Assembly (NCBI GenBank): GCA_043228905.1 | Contig: JBHGNT010000001.1 | Span: 30,256,001 to 30,320,000 of the forward strand | From: Azolla caroliniana | Lineage: Eukaryota; Polypodiophyta | DNA: 64,000 nucleotides | Reading direction: 5' to 3' | Shown here: positions 10,424 to 24,466 of the stretch, one piece after another | Numbering within the stretch: the stretch's first letter is position 1 | Layout: the number at the start of each line of letters is the position of its first letter | Program-made: the position numbers and the translations under genes | The notes under the pieces: model-generated | Databases searched by the model: none | The model's input: the letters and a program-made list of their open reading frames with translations, nothing else | Told to the model about the DNA's origin: nothing

Positions 10424-13415
10424 ATGGTGAACTGGAGCTACATCCGCCATGTCTCGCAGCTCGTCTCTGCTTCCAAAGGAAGCAAGAAGGTCATGTTCGT
10501 CGACACCCTCGCGCTCGTAAGTTAAAAGCTATCTTCCCTACCTCTCTCTCCTTCCTAATCCTCCTTTTTCTTTGTTATTATCCCTTTACTCTTTGCATTC
10601 CGCTTCTTCTTCAAATCCTCCACTCATCCTCTTCTTCTTCTTCTCCTTCTTCGAATCTCATCGTCTGCTTCTTCTCCTTCTTCTTCAAATCCTCCATTTT
10701 ACTATCCTTCTTCATTGTCAAAGCTTCCATCCTCCCCCTTCATCTAATTTCCCATACACGCGTTCTTCTTCTTCGTGGATGTCGGATGTTTACGTTTCTA
10801 TTCTGTTTGGTTATCTCATATCAGGTCCGTAGACTTGAGTCTCAAGGATTGACTCCGAAGCAGGCAGAGGCAGTGACAGCAGCAATCATCGAAGTTCTGA
10901 ATGACAGCATGGACAATGTGTCCCAAACCTTTGTTTCCAAGCCTGATATGCAGAAAGTAAGCATACTTTTCCTTTACTACGTGTGATGATATGGAGAAGG
11001 TAAATATATGAATGTATCCTTTAATGTTCTCGGCTTTTCATGCATAAAAACAAGCTATATGTTCGTCCTTGTACAGAGAAGTCAAAGATATTTACTGCCT
11101 TTATCATGTATGTACAATAGGCATTTAATAATAAAAGAAATATCTATCCTTTCCTTCTGCACACGAGGCTTGAATAATTAAATGCATGTCGTAGCCTTTT
11201 ATCCAATTTGATAGGTAGACGATATTACCTTTATGCTTAGCCTTCTATATAGAAGGTAAACATATGGGATCTTAAAACACTTGCGTACATAGTAAGTCTC
11301 ACCTGCAAATTCTGGAAATCAAGTTGTAAATACTTGTTTTGATAAATATTTGAAATTTATAACTGAAGGTTTTCTTACTTTTAGGCATAACTTTTTATTT
11401 TCAAACACTGGTATGCATAAATGTTGTATTTGATTGTCCAGGACCTATGTGCAGAAGGTAAAGATATGCATATCCTGTATTATTGTAAGTCTGCTATGCA
11501 GGAAGGTAAGGGAAGAAATGTCTTTTCTTTATGAATCCAAGGGGTTTTATTTTCATGCATAAAATTTTAGAAATCTATAGAAAATTCGTATATCTATGTT
11601 GGATGTCATCCATTTACAAATATTCGTGCTTGGAAGCATCAGAAATAATGTGGAACTCTGCCGAATTTATTTATAATCATATGTCAGTTTCCATTCCCTT
11701 TATGAATGTTTCCAATGGGCAAATTGAATAGTTTTGAGTGGAGATTTTAGTGGAAGCAAATATTTCCTTTAGTCAAAGGCTGACTCACTGTCTTGATGCC
11801 ATCAATGTGAGGAGTCATGTGAGCATGTCTCATAAAAATCATTTCCTAAGTCGATCAAATGCCTTCCTAGACTAGTTTGTTGCCAGCATTTTTGTTTACT
11901 ATTGACAAATTTAACATGTACTAATTTTGCAAAAATCTCATTTTATGTCGAGAAAATATTAAACAGTCTGTCCTGACAGTGAATTCTTTTTCTCTGCAGA
12001 ATGAAATGTTGCAGGAAGCGGCTTTGGCAAAGGTTACAGCAGGAATACAAACTACGCAAGTACTCACATACATACACCCACACATTTTTGCTCTCTTGTT
12101 AATATCTGTATCAAAACTATGGCTGTAGTGTTTAAAAAGTTGTTTTTTTCATTAACTGTTTCATGTGCATAAGCACCTTTTCTTGTAACCTACTGTATTG
12201 TGCATCTAAACATTGGTTACAGTATTTATTAATCAAAATCTTAGGCTTTGTCCTGAAGAATTGTGTGTCAAAATCATAACTATTGTATTTAAAAGGCTAG
12301 CCTTCTCTACCAAAAATTGAGTGTATTGTGCATCAAAACTATAAATGTAGTATATAAACTTTAACTTTTACTATTAATGTTGGTATGTGCGGGGGTGCGC
12401 CACCCTGAGGTGGATCATGTGAATTTTGCTACGTCAATTGATAGGAAATATGAGTGATTGGTTTCATTACGCTGTTTTCTTAAATACCTCAGGAATATAA
12501 AACATCTTTATTACAACGTGAGGTTGAAAGAATAAAAACCGATGTTGAGAAAATGCGAAGTGATTTGAGGTGCGTCAAAGGTGTGAGATTGCTCCTTTGC
12601 CTCTAATGCTGTTTTTTAAATTCTTAGAAAGCTGAATGATGGCACCAGGTATGAAATTGACAAGGTTACTGCGGCACAGAGGTTAGATATCAACCTAGAA
12701 AGAGGGTAAGTCTTTGTCTTTAAAACCAGTGTTTTCAGAGAGTTCTCTTTATGGATCTTCCAACTTTCCTTGTCATGCATAGGTAGGAAATTTGGAGATA
12801 ATAACTCAAATTTATAGGAATTTAGCATAAAGATTATATTTTAGTGTTGCAAGTATTTACAAATGGTTAGATCAAAATTTTGCTTGGCATTTTAGTTACC
12901 TTTTCTCAACTACTGTGTACAACTGATTAAGTTTTCTGGTTCTAAATTGTAATATTATGTTTAATTGCTCAGGCGGACAAGAGATGACTTATCAAAGCAA
13001 AGTGCAGAGACTTCGGAGTTAACAAATAAACTTGATCGGGTGAAAATAACATTTGGTAGTTATAAGTTTCATACGATGTTGAGCCTTTCTGGATCTGTAA
13101 CAGGGCCATGTGTGAACAGGAGATCCATGCTTTGAAAACTCAGGTTGAAGCAGCAAAATACGAAGTTATCAAATATGGAATCGGTAAGATGAAAATCAAC
13201 AGGTTTTCTAGTTTTTCTCAGCTGAGAAGTTCATATCACTAACAAAATTATTAATGCTCAACTTGCTGAAATAACTTTTAAATTAAGATAACTAGTTCAC
13301 TTCATAATGTGACTGTACTGTGGTCTAATTGGCTATGCCATAAATCTTGTTATACATAGGTACTATTGTCTCATTAACGGCTCTTGGGCTCGGTTTATTG
13401 CGCATGCTAATGTGA
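10424..13415 (+). CDS. DUF1640 / FMP32-like mitochondrial coiled-coil protein, 8 exons
   Basis: Exons 10424-10516, 10825-10956, 12000-12059, 12493-12569, 12628-12705, 12973-13039, 13120-13183 and 13360-13415 join with GT-AG borders into 627 nt (208 residues). Conserved family text includes FVDTLALVRRLESQGLTPKQ, AEAVTAAIIEVLNDSMDNVS, REVERIKTDVEKMRSDLR, EIDKVTAAQRLDINLERG and LTNKLDR. A long coiled coil fills the middle. A hydrophobic C-terminal segment (GTIVSLTALGLGLLRMLM) fits one inner-membrane anchor. The family (CCDC90/MCUR1, plant FMP32) is mitochondrial; its exact plant role is unsettled. The N-terminus is short (about 24 residues before the conserved part) and Ser/Lys/Arg-rich, compatible with a presequence. 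Exon 5 may instead begin at 12649, removing seven residues in frame. Upstream DNA is pyrimidine-poor with no clear TATA box. Confidence 0.94.
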
Positions 13416-14576
13416 CATGGTTAGTATATTTGTTTTCAACATCATTCAGGTCATGGAATGCTGTATTTTGTGTGTATATATTCCAACCATGGTTTTATCT
13501 AATCAGAAAGTTATCATATTGATATTAGGAAACAGCAAACACAAACAGGGTGGTTGTTTCTTTTGTCTAGGTAACATGATAATCTGGAAAAGTAAACTTG
13601 CTCACATTGATTTTGGTATGGTGTTATACATTCATTGCTGGTGTATGAGAGGATAGACAGATAAATACAAAAATATTGAACATCTTGGCATGATACTCAT
13701 GAAAGTTCCTTAAATGACTTGGTACATTTTTTCTATCTCTAGTTGTTTCCCCCCCTACTTCAGCACCTATCAGTTCTATTACTATATATCGCAACTCTTC
13801 CATAAACTGGAAATCCAGAATCTTGTATATTTCTATGAGCTGGACTTTTTGTTTTTAGGAGTGCAGAAATTTGATAAGTTTTTTGTACAGACTGAGATAA
13901 AGGATAAAAGAGAGTTCATTCACATTGTTTCAAAAGTTTAGTATCTTTTTCAAACTTCAGTTTTTGTAAGAATAGTGCATACAGTCTTCATTTTTTAGTT
14001 TCGAACTTCATCTAAAAATCAGAGAATTGTTTTTTCTAAACCCATAGTTCATTTCCTATATGCAAGCAAATAAGAGTGGAAGTGCTTCACATCGTTGTGA
14101 TTCTTGCTCGTCGTGTAATGTGAATTATTATTACTTGGTAGTACTATAGAAATTGAGAAGCCTGTGGAAAATGACAAGAAAACAGGAACACCACATCAAT
14201 TTACTCCTATGGCATTCGCTGCTCACAGGGAATCAAAATATAATGGTAGCTGTGCTTCACTGAGCAAAACATCCACACGTTTTGTATGTCATGCTTGTGA
14301 TAACATTGGATGCTTGCGTCCTTTTGAGTGTGTACTACATTGTTGATAGGCCATTTGTAATAAATGTTAGGATTATAAACTCTCTACTGTTTTACATATG
14401 CAAAGAGTGGAGTAACATAGGAATGCAAGAGCTTTATAAAGCTACAATCCATATCAGATGTCCTCTTTCACTAATCTCTCTTGATTGAAGAGAATCAAGA
14501 GAGGGCTTTGCATGTTAGCCATTTGGCATGTCATGTTAGAATCTGAATTCCTTTGAAATGATGTTATAACTCAAAT
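13416..14576. other. Downstream spacer, no gene seen
   Basis: Probably contains the 3' UTR of the DUF1640 gene. Short open frames on the plus strand show no conserved motif, and I see nothing further. Confidence 0.5.
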
Positions 14577-14958
14577 GCATTTTGACTGATTAGGCATGTA
14601 ATATGTTAGACACCCACCCAAATAACCAAAGGGAGTCTATAATTTACCACGGTAAAATACTTTGTTAGTCCATTGCAATGTTGAGATATTTTAGTATGTG
14701 CATTTTGACTTATTGGTTATGCAATATGTCAAACGCCCACCCAAATAACTAGAAGGGAGTCTATACTTTACTGAGGTAAAATACTTTTGCTAGTCCTTCA
14801 TTTGCAATGTTGAGATATGTCAGCGTGTGCATTTTGACTAATTGGGCATGCAATATGCTAGACGGCCACCCAAATAACCAGAAGGGAGTGTACAATTACT
14901 GAGGCAAGACACTTTTGGTAGTCCTTCATTTGCAATGTTGAGATATTTTTGTATGTGC
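14577..14958. repeat. ~125-bp tandem repeat, 3 copies
   Basis: Copies begin at 14577, 14700 and 14829 with GCATTTTGACT and share CACCCAAATAAC, AGGGAGT and TTGCAATGTTGAGATAT. They are diverged by point changes and small indels. The repeat is intergenic, between the DUF1640 gene and the GDSL gene. Confidence 0.93.
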
Positions 14959-15495
14959 TTGTCATTGTCAATTATATTAAGTCACAACAGGTAAATTCCT
15001 CGAGTTTTTTTGTTCAACATATAAAATTACTTATCTATGAAGTAATTCATTATTTGTAAGATGTCTTGGCTACCATTCTTACTTACAAAAACCAAATAAG
15101 AGAAAAAAGAGCCAAAGAGACAAGATTCATGCAACTCCTATGTATTCAGTACGAGCTATCTTCATTATCCATGATTTCCATAAAAAATGAGACATAAATG
15201 AAGCCGAATCCTAGATGAACTTGCATGGAGACATTTGGACTGGCTCTTGGAAGGACGCCAAATTGGTAATTCATTGCAATTCAGAAGGAATGACCTAAGT
15301 GTGTCAAATGCAAGAAAATGGCTTGTCCCTACAAGGGTTTACTATTGCCATATAAAGCAATTTGCACTTTTTAAACATACATTTGATTTTAATACCACAA
15401 TTGTAATAGAAAAAAATATTTTCCACGTTGATGTAACAAAATAGTGACCTCTTCATCCAAATAGCTTATTGTTCAATACAATGAAGGAATACAAA
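14959..15495. other. Spacer downstream of the GDSL gene, no gene seen
   Basis: AT-rich DNA between the repeat array and the stop codon of the minus-strand GDSL gene. It likely includes that gene's 3' UTR. No conserved coding segment is seen. Confidence 0.5.
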
Positions 15496-18400
15496 TCAAG
15501 AAAGAATAAGGGGTGAAACTGTGTCATACAAATTTTTTCCCAGGAGTTCATTGGTAGCCTCAGATGGATGGAAAGCATCCCACCAGATATATTCTCTTCG
15601 GTTGGTGCATGGCTTCACGAAAGGGAAGCAAAGTGATTGTCCATTGTACTTTCCTCCACCACAACAACCCATCGACGCATATTTGAAACCTGCATCGCCA
15701 CAAGCTCTCAACATTAGTGAACAAACGCTAAACCTTACACTTCATACCCTTCTTCTCCTTGCAGTCCAGATAAGTTGGAGGGCAAGACTCAATGATCAAA
15801 ATGGGGGGGGGGGAGGGTTTGGGATCCTATTTATACAACTCATTCACGTTCACACGCTTGAGGCAAGGGGTTCAATGAAAAGGCCTTTCATGGTATAAAC
15901 TTGCCATCCACATGGTCTTTAGGATGTCATTATATGGGAGTGATAAGCCTCAACCCTAAATGATGCTTTTGGGGTCCTACTCATGAGAAGTCTTTAACCC
16001 CGGGAGAGTATGAATACACATTGACCGGGATGCTAGAGGTTCGAGGCTTCACGCAAGGCTTGATAAATTAAAAGCGTGTCTATGTGTAGGGGACCTTATA
16101 AGTAAACAACCCCCCCCTAGGATGGACCTTATAAGTAAGTAGATAAAGAAAGGAGTGGGCTATGAGTCATGAGTAGGGGGACTTACCCTATTAAGTAAGG
16201 TGTCGGTGTAAGAGTTCCAAATGAAGAAGGGAAGAGAGAGAGAGAAGAGTACCGTATTTGGTAGGGTTGCGAACGTAGTTGAGCACAGGATTGAAGCTGT
16301 CTGCATACACAATCTTGGCATCCGTGAATTGGGCATCCACCTCCTGAAGCACAGACTTGAGCCCAGCGTTGAAGTCTTGGATCATGTTGTTCACATAGTC
16401 GCTGCATTCACCGTTCACACTCTTCTGCCGGACTAGCTGTGATGGGATGCACCCCACCGGACCAATCCCAGAAATGACCACCGTCCGAGCTCCCAAGTAG
16501 TAAAGTTGCTGTGGATACAGAACAACAATTTAGGGTTTAGCCCTTTTAGGGCATACATGTTTTACCTTTACACCATACACATGTTCGGATTGATCTCAAC
16601 CTTTGCCCGCCCCATGGATGGTATGCATTATGTTTTCTTCTTCTTCTTCTTTTTCTTTTTGTTGGAGGAAGGAAACGTAAGAGCACATCATTCATTTGGC
16701 AATGGGTAATGAGTCAATTAGGCTGGGAACGCAAATTTAATCAACCGACTAGTAGCTAAAACAAGGGAAATTTTTACATGGTACATTGCATGTGTTTTTT
16801 TTTTTTTGTTGCTTTGTTGGAGGAACATAGAGCACATTCGGCAACGACCAATGAGTGAAATACTCTCGAAACACAAACCAATCGACCCACTAGTAGCCAA
16901 AACTAGCAAAATTTACATGGTATGCATCGTGTTGTTTTTTCCTTATTGTTGGAAGAACATAGAGCACATGATTCATTTGGCAACAACTATCACAAATTAA
17001 TCAACCGACTAGTATAGCTAAAACTAGAAAATTACAGCTAAAACTAGAAAATTACATAAGGGAGACGCTTGCTAAGTAATTGGATAGAAGTTAATACTTG
17101 AGCTGTTGTAATTAGCAAAATATGTCCCATTCCTTAATTGTCACGATAAACTAATAATCTTCGAGACATGAACTTACTTTGACTTGATCTCGTGACTTTT
17201 GGAGCACGATCTCTTTGAATTCGGTGGGTGTGTACTTCCTATCCGGTGAGTAGCTTAGTAAGTAATTGTTCACATAATCATTGCTCCCGAGCACCGTGAT
17301 GACGATGGACTCCGCCAATAGCTTCTTAGCTTCGGCCGGCCCCAACAGCTCATTGTATTGTTGGATCGAGTTGTTGAACCATTGGATCTGCGTGTCGAAA
17401 TCCACTCTCCCGACCTTCCAAGAAAACATCCATGATAAGTATATTTCGACATACATTGGCGCCATGAAATTATATGACACTCATTTATAGTGGGCACTTC
17501 CTATTAAATTATTTATATCGGTTTTTTTCTTTCTTTCTTTTGTATGGTTCTATTCCCCTGACAATGAAAGAGGACCTAACTACTTTGATGAGACATTCAC
17601 AATAGATGGTGCCGAGATCGTATCGTGGATGTTCCATAGTCATGTAAGCATCACATTAACAAGTGTTGGCAAGACTTATAATGAGCTTTTACACTACCTA
17701 AGTGGAGTGAGCATGAACCACTTGACATCTTTCCCTCTGCTTTTTTTGCTATAGCATAAGTTAAGTTAATGTTTTTTGGGAATATAAAAGAGCTCTCACA
17801 AAATTGAACCCCGCATCCCGAAGGTATCCTCCTGCGCCTGATGCAAAGTTGATTCCTTGCAAAATGGCTTTCCCCGTTGTTGCTGGATCGAGGTATGGAG
17901 GAGGGAATGGAAGGTTGAGAAGCTCAGCTACATATATGCACACCACACACAGTGTTAATACTTGTATATGTCAATGACATCTTAAAAACATTATTAACTA
18001 GTAATTACGAAATACTTCACGAGACTAACGAAAGATGGTTCCAAGGAAATAGCCATCCATAAGCAGTTGTCTATAGGAGCTAATGGGACAACCTCTCTAG
18101 CCTAATTGAATTAATTAATGTATGTGGATATATGAGCTCATAAGATTATCTTTTAGCCCAATCCATTTCATTAATGTAATCAATATCTACCCTAATGGAA
18201 CTATCGCTAAAAGCTTAATTGAGTCCATTAACATAAAGTCGATATAAGTGGATGCTTGTAACAAATACAAAAGACAGAGAAAACTGACATCATTAGCAAG
18301 ACCACAAGTCAGAATGATAGAGCCCCACAATATTCAAACCAAACTCATTATGAGTGGACCCTAGAGCTCTCACGATGACGATTACAACTAAACTTTAGTA

Positions 18401-18801
18401 GTGATTATGGACAAATTTTAGCCATCAAATACTCGAGACTGTCTTTTTAAACAATGATTAGGATCACCCACAAGCCATAGTTATTAAGGGCAAGACTTAT
18501 GCATGTAGAGATAATAGAGACCTATGACATCCAAGACGGTCTTGCCATTGCAGAAACGTCCTGTGGGGCCTTTCGGGAAGTCGATACCAAATGGGAGTTT
18601 ATTGGCTTGGGCGATCGAGACAATGTAGTTGTTGTTACCGGCATCCACCAAAGAGTCTCCGAAGATGAAGAAGGCAGGGTAAGGCCTAGAGACATTTGAA
18701 GAGGTAGGCTGATTGATTTGCCCCTTCACTACATTGAAGTGAGCTACCCCCACTAAAATTAGAGCAAAGCATGAGAGCCATATCAACACACTCTTAGACA
18801 T
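15496..18801 (-). CDS. GDSL esterase/lipase (SGNH hydrolase), 5 exons
   Basis: A secreted serine hydrolase of the plant GDSL family, likely acting on ester bonds of lipids or cell-wall/cuticle substrates; the substrate cannot be told from sequence. Exons 18801-18522, 17927-17800, 17414-17178, 16508-16253 and 15689-15496, all GT-AG, give 1095 nt and 364 residues, the usual family length. Residues 1-27 form a signal peptide (hydrophobic SVLIWLSCFALILVGVA). Block I FIFGDSLVDAGNNNY places the nucleophile at Ser50. Block II INFASGAGG gives the oxyanion Gly124, block III GSNDY gives Asn181, and block V DAFHPSEA gives Asp338 and His341. All catalytic positions are intact. A C13 run lies 25 bp upstream of the ATG in the leader. 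A possible TATA element (TATAAATA on the minus strand) lies near 18965. Intron 3 holds a diverged tandem repeat. Confidence 0.96.
16659..17055. repeat. Diverged tandem repeat in GDSL intron 3
   Basis: Three units start near 16659, 16818 and 16947 with GTTGGA(G/A)GAA. They share AGAGCACAT, CATTTGGCAA and ACTAGTAGCTAAAAC-like strings, with spacing of about 159 and 129 bp. It lies between exons 4 and 3 of the GDSL gene. A short TACAGCTAAAACTAGAAAAT duplication ends it. Confidence 0.8.
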
Positions 18802-18839
18802 GACAACACTGTAGCTAGTTTTGAAGCCCCCCCCCCCCC

Positions 18840-21800
18840 TCTCTTATCTGTCTGTCAGTCTGTTAAATTGTCTCTCTCTCTTTCTCTCTCTCTCTCTCTT
18901 TCCCTGCTCCTATGTGAATGAAATCTAAACACCATACATACACCATACAATCAACATTTATATTTATATGTGTGTTTAGATTTCATGCATTTATTAAGCC
19001 TATCTTTCATGAGCTAACATTGTGTCTAAATTATTATTTTCTCATCATCCATCAGAATTATATCAGCGAGATAACGCTTTTCCCCCCCTTCCAACGCTTT
19101 CTTTCCTCCTCCTCCTCCTCCTCCTCCTTCTTCTTTTTACTACGCCATTGGGCAAGTCTATACTTTTTTAGTACATTTTACTTTTGCCAAAGTGTGCATA
19201 TGTATATGATAAAAAAAACTGCTGCTGCTACTGCTACTACCTGCTACTACTACTACTACTACTATTGTTTTTTTCTGGTTTTTCTTCTTCACTTTTCACC
19301 GGAAGGAGAGCCCAAACATATGGTTTTTAGATCTACCCACCAGTCTGAAAAGGCAATACACGGGTATGTACATGAGAGTGACACAAGAAGAAGAAAATGG
19401 AAGAAGAAGACAAAGGTGCCTTAATGTCTTTGGCCTATGACACCAAAACATCTCATAGCTCATTCGTTCGGCTTACATTATCAACAGACCAAATATTCAT
19501 CTCTAGTGGGTAAGACATGTTCAAATGTAAATGTAAATGTAAATGGAGGGTTGGTTTTACGTATCCTTCCACACTTACGGAGCTAATGAGCTTGTATCTA
19601 CCTCTTGGCCCTTGGGGTTGGACATCTGTGAATATCACCGGTAGGTTATATACTTATTACAATTCAGGAGCTAATGGGCTTGTAGCTACCTCCTAGCCGT
19701 GGGGACAAAATATATGTGAATATGAATGGTATGATCATGTACAACCTTGCACACTTTAGGAGGTAATGGTTTGCAATCTACTCCAAGTAACTAGCGCTAA
19801 TAGTAGAAATTTGAATCAATCTAACATAAACAAGGCTTAAGTTGTAATTAACTCTCAATCGATTGCATTTTAATTGCTTTTTTGACATTCTAAAAACTAT
19901 AGTTAGCCCTCTATTTTCTCATTGTAATCAATTGCTTTTTTATCTTCCAAAGTCTATAGTTAGAACTTAGTCCTCTATTTCCTCTTAAAAGACAAGTTAG
20001 CATTTCATTCATTCATTCTATCAAGATGACTTTAGTCTATACTCCAACATGAAAATTAGCCCTCTTCTTTATTCAAATACCTATACAGATAGTCCATCAC
20101 AGTCTGTTACGCAAATGATCTCTTATTAAATTAGCACATACACGAGAGATAACGTGCAAAATTTGTTCATGTTAAGGTGGACCCATAGATGCGCATTTGT
20201 TGAGCTTACCAAAAATAAAAGAGGTACGAGGACCATCCACCTTTTCCTAGCATTTAGTGTGACATAGATTAGGTGCATATCATAATGCTTTCTCATACAT
20301 GAACTCAATGAATATGTTCATGTATCATCGTTGTCTCTTGCTTGGCACATTGTGAAAGTGGGAGGGGGGGGGGAGGAATATTTCCTTTCCAACTTGTGAA
20401 AGATAAGGGGCCAGGGTCGGATAGGTACCAGAAAGGAGATGTTAAACTTAAAACCTTGAGCTACCCAAGAGTAGGGCACCCCATTTCATTTATTTCATCG
20501 TAAATACTCAAAGCTTCTTCTAGGTAAGATCTCCCTCATCATCATCAATTTATTTACATCAAAGTAACTACTCTTCCAACATCTCCCTTTGGGTGGTAAT
20601 TATCACCTATTTCGTCATTTGTAATTGAGCCGTGGTAAGTGTAGGTTTTAACTTCCATTACTTTGTCTTTAAAGTGAGCAACCAAGGCAACATAAAGGTT
20701 CTACTAAGGTGAATTATTTGTATTCAATACTTACCTTCCAACATTACCTTATTTATATACTTGTCTAAAAGGTCGAACTCTAAAAGAAAAGCTTCTGTTG
20801 TTTATCATGTGAATCTCACAACATACAAATTGTTCTTTAAAATAATGATGTCTCCTGACCATCCATCATTTGCCATTGTGAACCTTGTGTGTCGCATAAA
20901 GAGTACATCCACAAGCTAATCCAAAAATGATCTAAAGCATTTTTCACAAGTACAGTTGTGTCACAAAGCAATTGCCGATTTTAACTCTTTGAAGTAAGAA
21001 ATGGTGATCGTTTTGTTAAGTAATGTATACCTTCTTTGGTTAGTCATTTTTGCATGTAAAGTATATTGCACTTTATATTGGGGATATTTTAGCAAGGTGA
21101 AGGTGAGGTGAACTGCATTTGTAGGATGCCCCATAAATAAAAACATTATGAGATATTTACAAAAATGACCCAAAATATTGAGATACACCTTTCCAAACTC
21201 TCAAAGCACCCTTATATTTTGACAAAATTCCCAATGTATCCAATGTTCAGACAAAATTCCTAATGGATCCACCCTTACACAGAGAATTTGTGGGGTATGA
21301 AGCCATAACCATCACATTTCAGCACACAATATTAGTTGATTGCTCCGATCATAATATTGCATACTATTACATCATTAAAAATAGGTTACTAACTAATTGT
21401 CCCTATTTTTATTCAAAGAGCGACAAATGCACTTTGAGGATGAGAAGTAGCTTGTATGAGTTACTTTGATTATTGATTGTGCAAAACAAGTAGAATGCCC
21501 AAAGGATACATTCAAAGAAATATGTATGCGAGAAAGCATAATCAATTGATAAATTCATAATATATACATTGATTCAGTACAAGTCATCCCTTCCTTTTAA
21601 GAGTGAGTCAAATCAATAAATCGTTTCGTGCACGCACCACTATATATTTATTTCTCTCTTACAGTGCATGATATCTTACTAGATCTCTGAGTAAAATGTA
21701 AATCACATATCAAAGCCTTCTCATTTTTTGGTGTGCCTAAGATCCAATGTAATCTATGTTAATGTCTAAATCTCAAATGTATGCAAAGCATTACAACAAA

Positions 21801-22474
21801 CTTGAGTATGTCAATAATACAATAGCTCATCATAAGAATCACAAATGAATAAAATAAGATCAACGCTTGATACAAGAGATGTAACATCACTAGAGAATCC
21901 AGTTGGTTCTAGCCTACATTCAGCACGTTTATGCTATTGTTTAACAATGTTTTTTATATGGTAAGCTTAAGATGATTTGCAAAGACAGGCATTGATAGGT
22001 AAATAGGCAGCAAAATGGAACTCTTTTGGTGACAACAAAGACAGGCATTGATTGGGTGTTCGTAATATTTATTTCATTTGGAACAAAAGTCACCCAACAT
22101 CAACAAAAAATGCAAAAGTAATGAGCCAGAGTAGGTGCCATCCAACTGAGACATTTACCATACAAAGTGCCTCACACTAACTACTTAACACATCTCTCCC
22201 TGGTAAGTAAAACAACATTTTAATATCAACTATAAAGCGAATCAAAGAATTGAGTACAATCTAGCTCTACCAATAGTAACAGATATCAAACTAATATACA
22301 AATGTCTTGTTTTATAGTTTTCTGTTAACTATACCTTTAATAGTTGGCTTCTCTTCAACTAGAAAATCTCACATAAAATAATCGCCCAATGTGTGCTTTA
22401 TCATTGACTGTGCTTTATCAACATCTTCAAGAACAGCATACATTGAAGAGCTAAAAGACAACAGGAAAACGAAA
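18840..22474. other. Intergenic, microsatellites and short duplications only
   Basis: Contains (CT)n about 18870-18902, (CTC)n about 19107-19126, a (CTA)n run about 19236-19264 and an AAATGT-type hexamer run about 19524-19545. There are also diverged duplications near 19560-19770 (about 95 bp) and 19870-19985 (about 58 bp). The 168-codon plus-strand frame at 18918-19424 is low-complexity Ser/Phe/Tyr from these repeats. No gene, RNA or transposon is recognised. Confidence 0.6.
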
Positions 22475-22994
22475 GCTTGTAAAAAATACTCAAGCTTCTA
22501 TTTAACTAGCTACAACCAGCCTATCGAGGGCCACACTTCCAGCAAAAGGTTAATGGATCGGATGAATGACCTATTTGCGTACATTTTGTGTCATAATATT
22601 CCTTCCTTTTTTGTCTTGAGTGACCCTTGATTAGCTTTAGGTTCAGACTAGCAAACCATCCTCTAGAATAGCATCTAGAAGCTTTCCTCCGATCAGTACC
22701 AATACGCATCATAGCAGATTTTGCAATCCTGGAAAGCTTGTAAAAAATACTTAAGCTTCTATTTAACTAGCTACAATCAGCCTATCGAGGGCCACACTTC
22801 CAGCGAGAGGTTAACAGATCGAATAAATGACCTATCTGCATACATTTTGTGTCATTATATTCCTTCATTTTTTGTCTCGAGTGACCCTTGATTAGCTTTA
22901 GGTTACAGACTGCCAAACCATCCTCTAGAATAGAGTCTAGAAGCTTTCCTCCAACCGGTACCCGTACGCATCATAGCAGATTTTGCAATCCTGG
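22475..22994. repeat. 261-bp tandem duplication of the CDPK C-terminal exon
   Basis: Copies start at 22475 and 22736 with GCTTGTAAAAAATACT and end GCAATCCTGG. Each encodes on the minus strand the CDPK tail, MMR.GT..RKASR.YSRGWF. The distal copy has a stop soon after. The two are roughly 90 percent alike by eye. Confidence 0.95.
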
Positions 22995-24466
22995 TTGTCA
23001 CAACATATTTGTGTATGTCAATAACAACATTTAAATCCATTAAGCAAATTGCTAAACTAGTATGTCATCAGATTAAATATGTTAATCGTTCAGTGAAATG
23101 AAACTTATAGAAGTGCATAAAGATATTAAAAGAGTTTATATAATTGGACTATAAAGGTATGACCTCAAACCTAAGTTATTGAATTCTATCCTTATACAAA
23201 CCTAAAGTCATCTGTTATGCCAAAACATCTGGTAATACCAAAATATATATCACGTCTGAACAGAGGAGCCAAATGGGCAAGTCGGAATAAAACCACAATC
23301 AGCAATTATTTACATGCGCCAAAGAGGATTTTGTCACCTTTTTGAAACCATGTTTATCTATGTTTTAGCAATAACTAGAAAGAAATATTTACACGGGAGG
23401 AAGAAAGATGTCAATTCTTAAGAAAACATAATTATTTATGTTTCAAACAATGGATGATATCTTATCTGCATCCACCTCTTGGATTATCCCATTGATCATA
23501 TCCATACCAACAGAGTCTAATTCACCTCATAATATCTCTTTGAGCTTGTCACAATCAATGAATCCATCACCATGTGTGTCAAAGAATGAGATGGCATTTT
23601 CCAAATATTCATAATTATCCATCCTTCGCAAAAAAATTGTAATGGATAGAAATTCACCATAGTCCAGAGTTCCATTCCCATTGACATCCATCCTTCACAA
23701 GTGAATTGTGACGGCCACAAATTCAACATAGTCCATAGTTCCATTCTATTGGTATCTTCCTGGAAAAGACTGCATATAAAAGTATTTAGAAAATACGTGG
23801 AGATAACTTTGAAAATTCCATGACAGTTTATATAAACAATGAGACCACTATGATCTAAACATTAAAATTCACACAGTTGTAATGTGCAGCTTAAGACATC
23901 TTCACTCCAAAAACAAACATGTCCATTGAATAACACAGCATATTGAAAGAATTGTTACATGCATGATCATTTACTGAATCTTTCAATTGGATGAACTCCC
24001 AAAAAACCCTGATTTTGTTTCCTCAAACGCCCATGATTTTTCATTATTTCACCAAATGCCCTTGGTAAACCCCAAAAAAGAGAAAAGAGGATTGAGTTCA
24101 CCATATATCTGCTCAAAGAGCACATATAATTGATAAAAGGGGATGAATTGACCATAGCATAACTGCTCACTTAGCACATATAGTTGCTCTTTGGGGCATT
24201 GACATAGGGTATTTAGAACATTTGAGTAAACGTATTAGCATTTGAGTAAATAACAAAAAACTCAGGGGTATTCCTGAGTTTATACCCTAAAATTGAAGCA
24301 TACAGAGGAAACATCTCACAAAGGACAACCAAAAAGAATATATTTACTGCTTCCATTAACTGTTGAATTCAGACTCGCCAAGCAGTAACACATTTTTATA
24401 AAAACCTGAGTTTGTTCACTCAGAGGTAAGAAATACAGTCTTATCAACGTCCATCGAATTACATAT

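Noticed and set aside
18918-19424. 168-codon plus-strand frame
   Set aside because: Low-complexity Ser/Phe/Tyr tract from trinucleotide repeats, with no domain or exon signals recognised.
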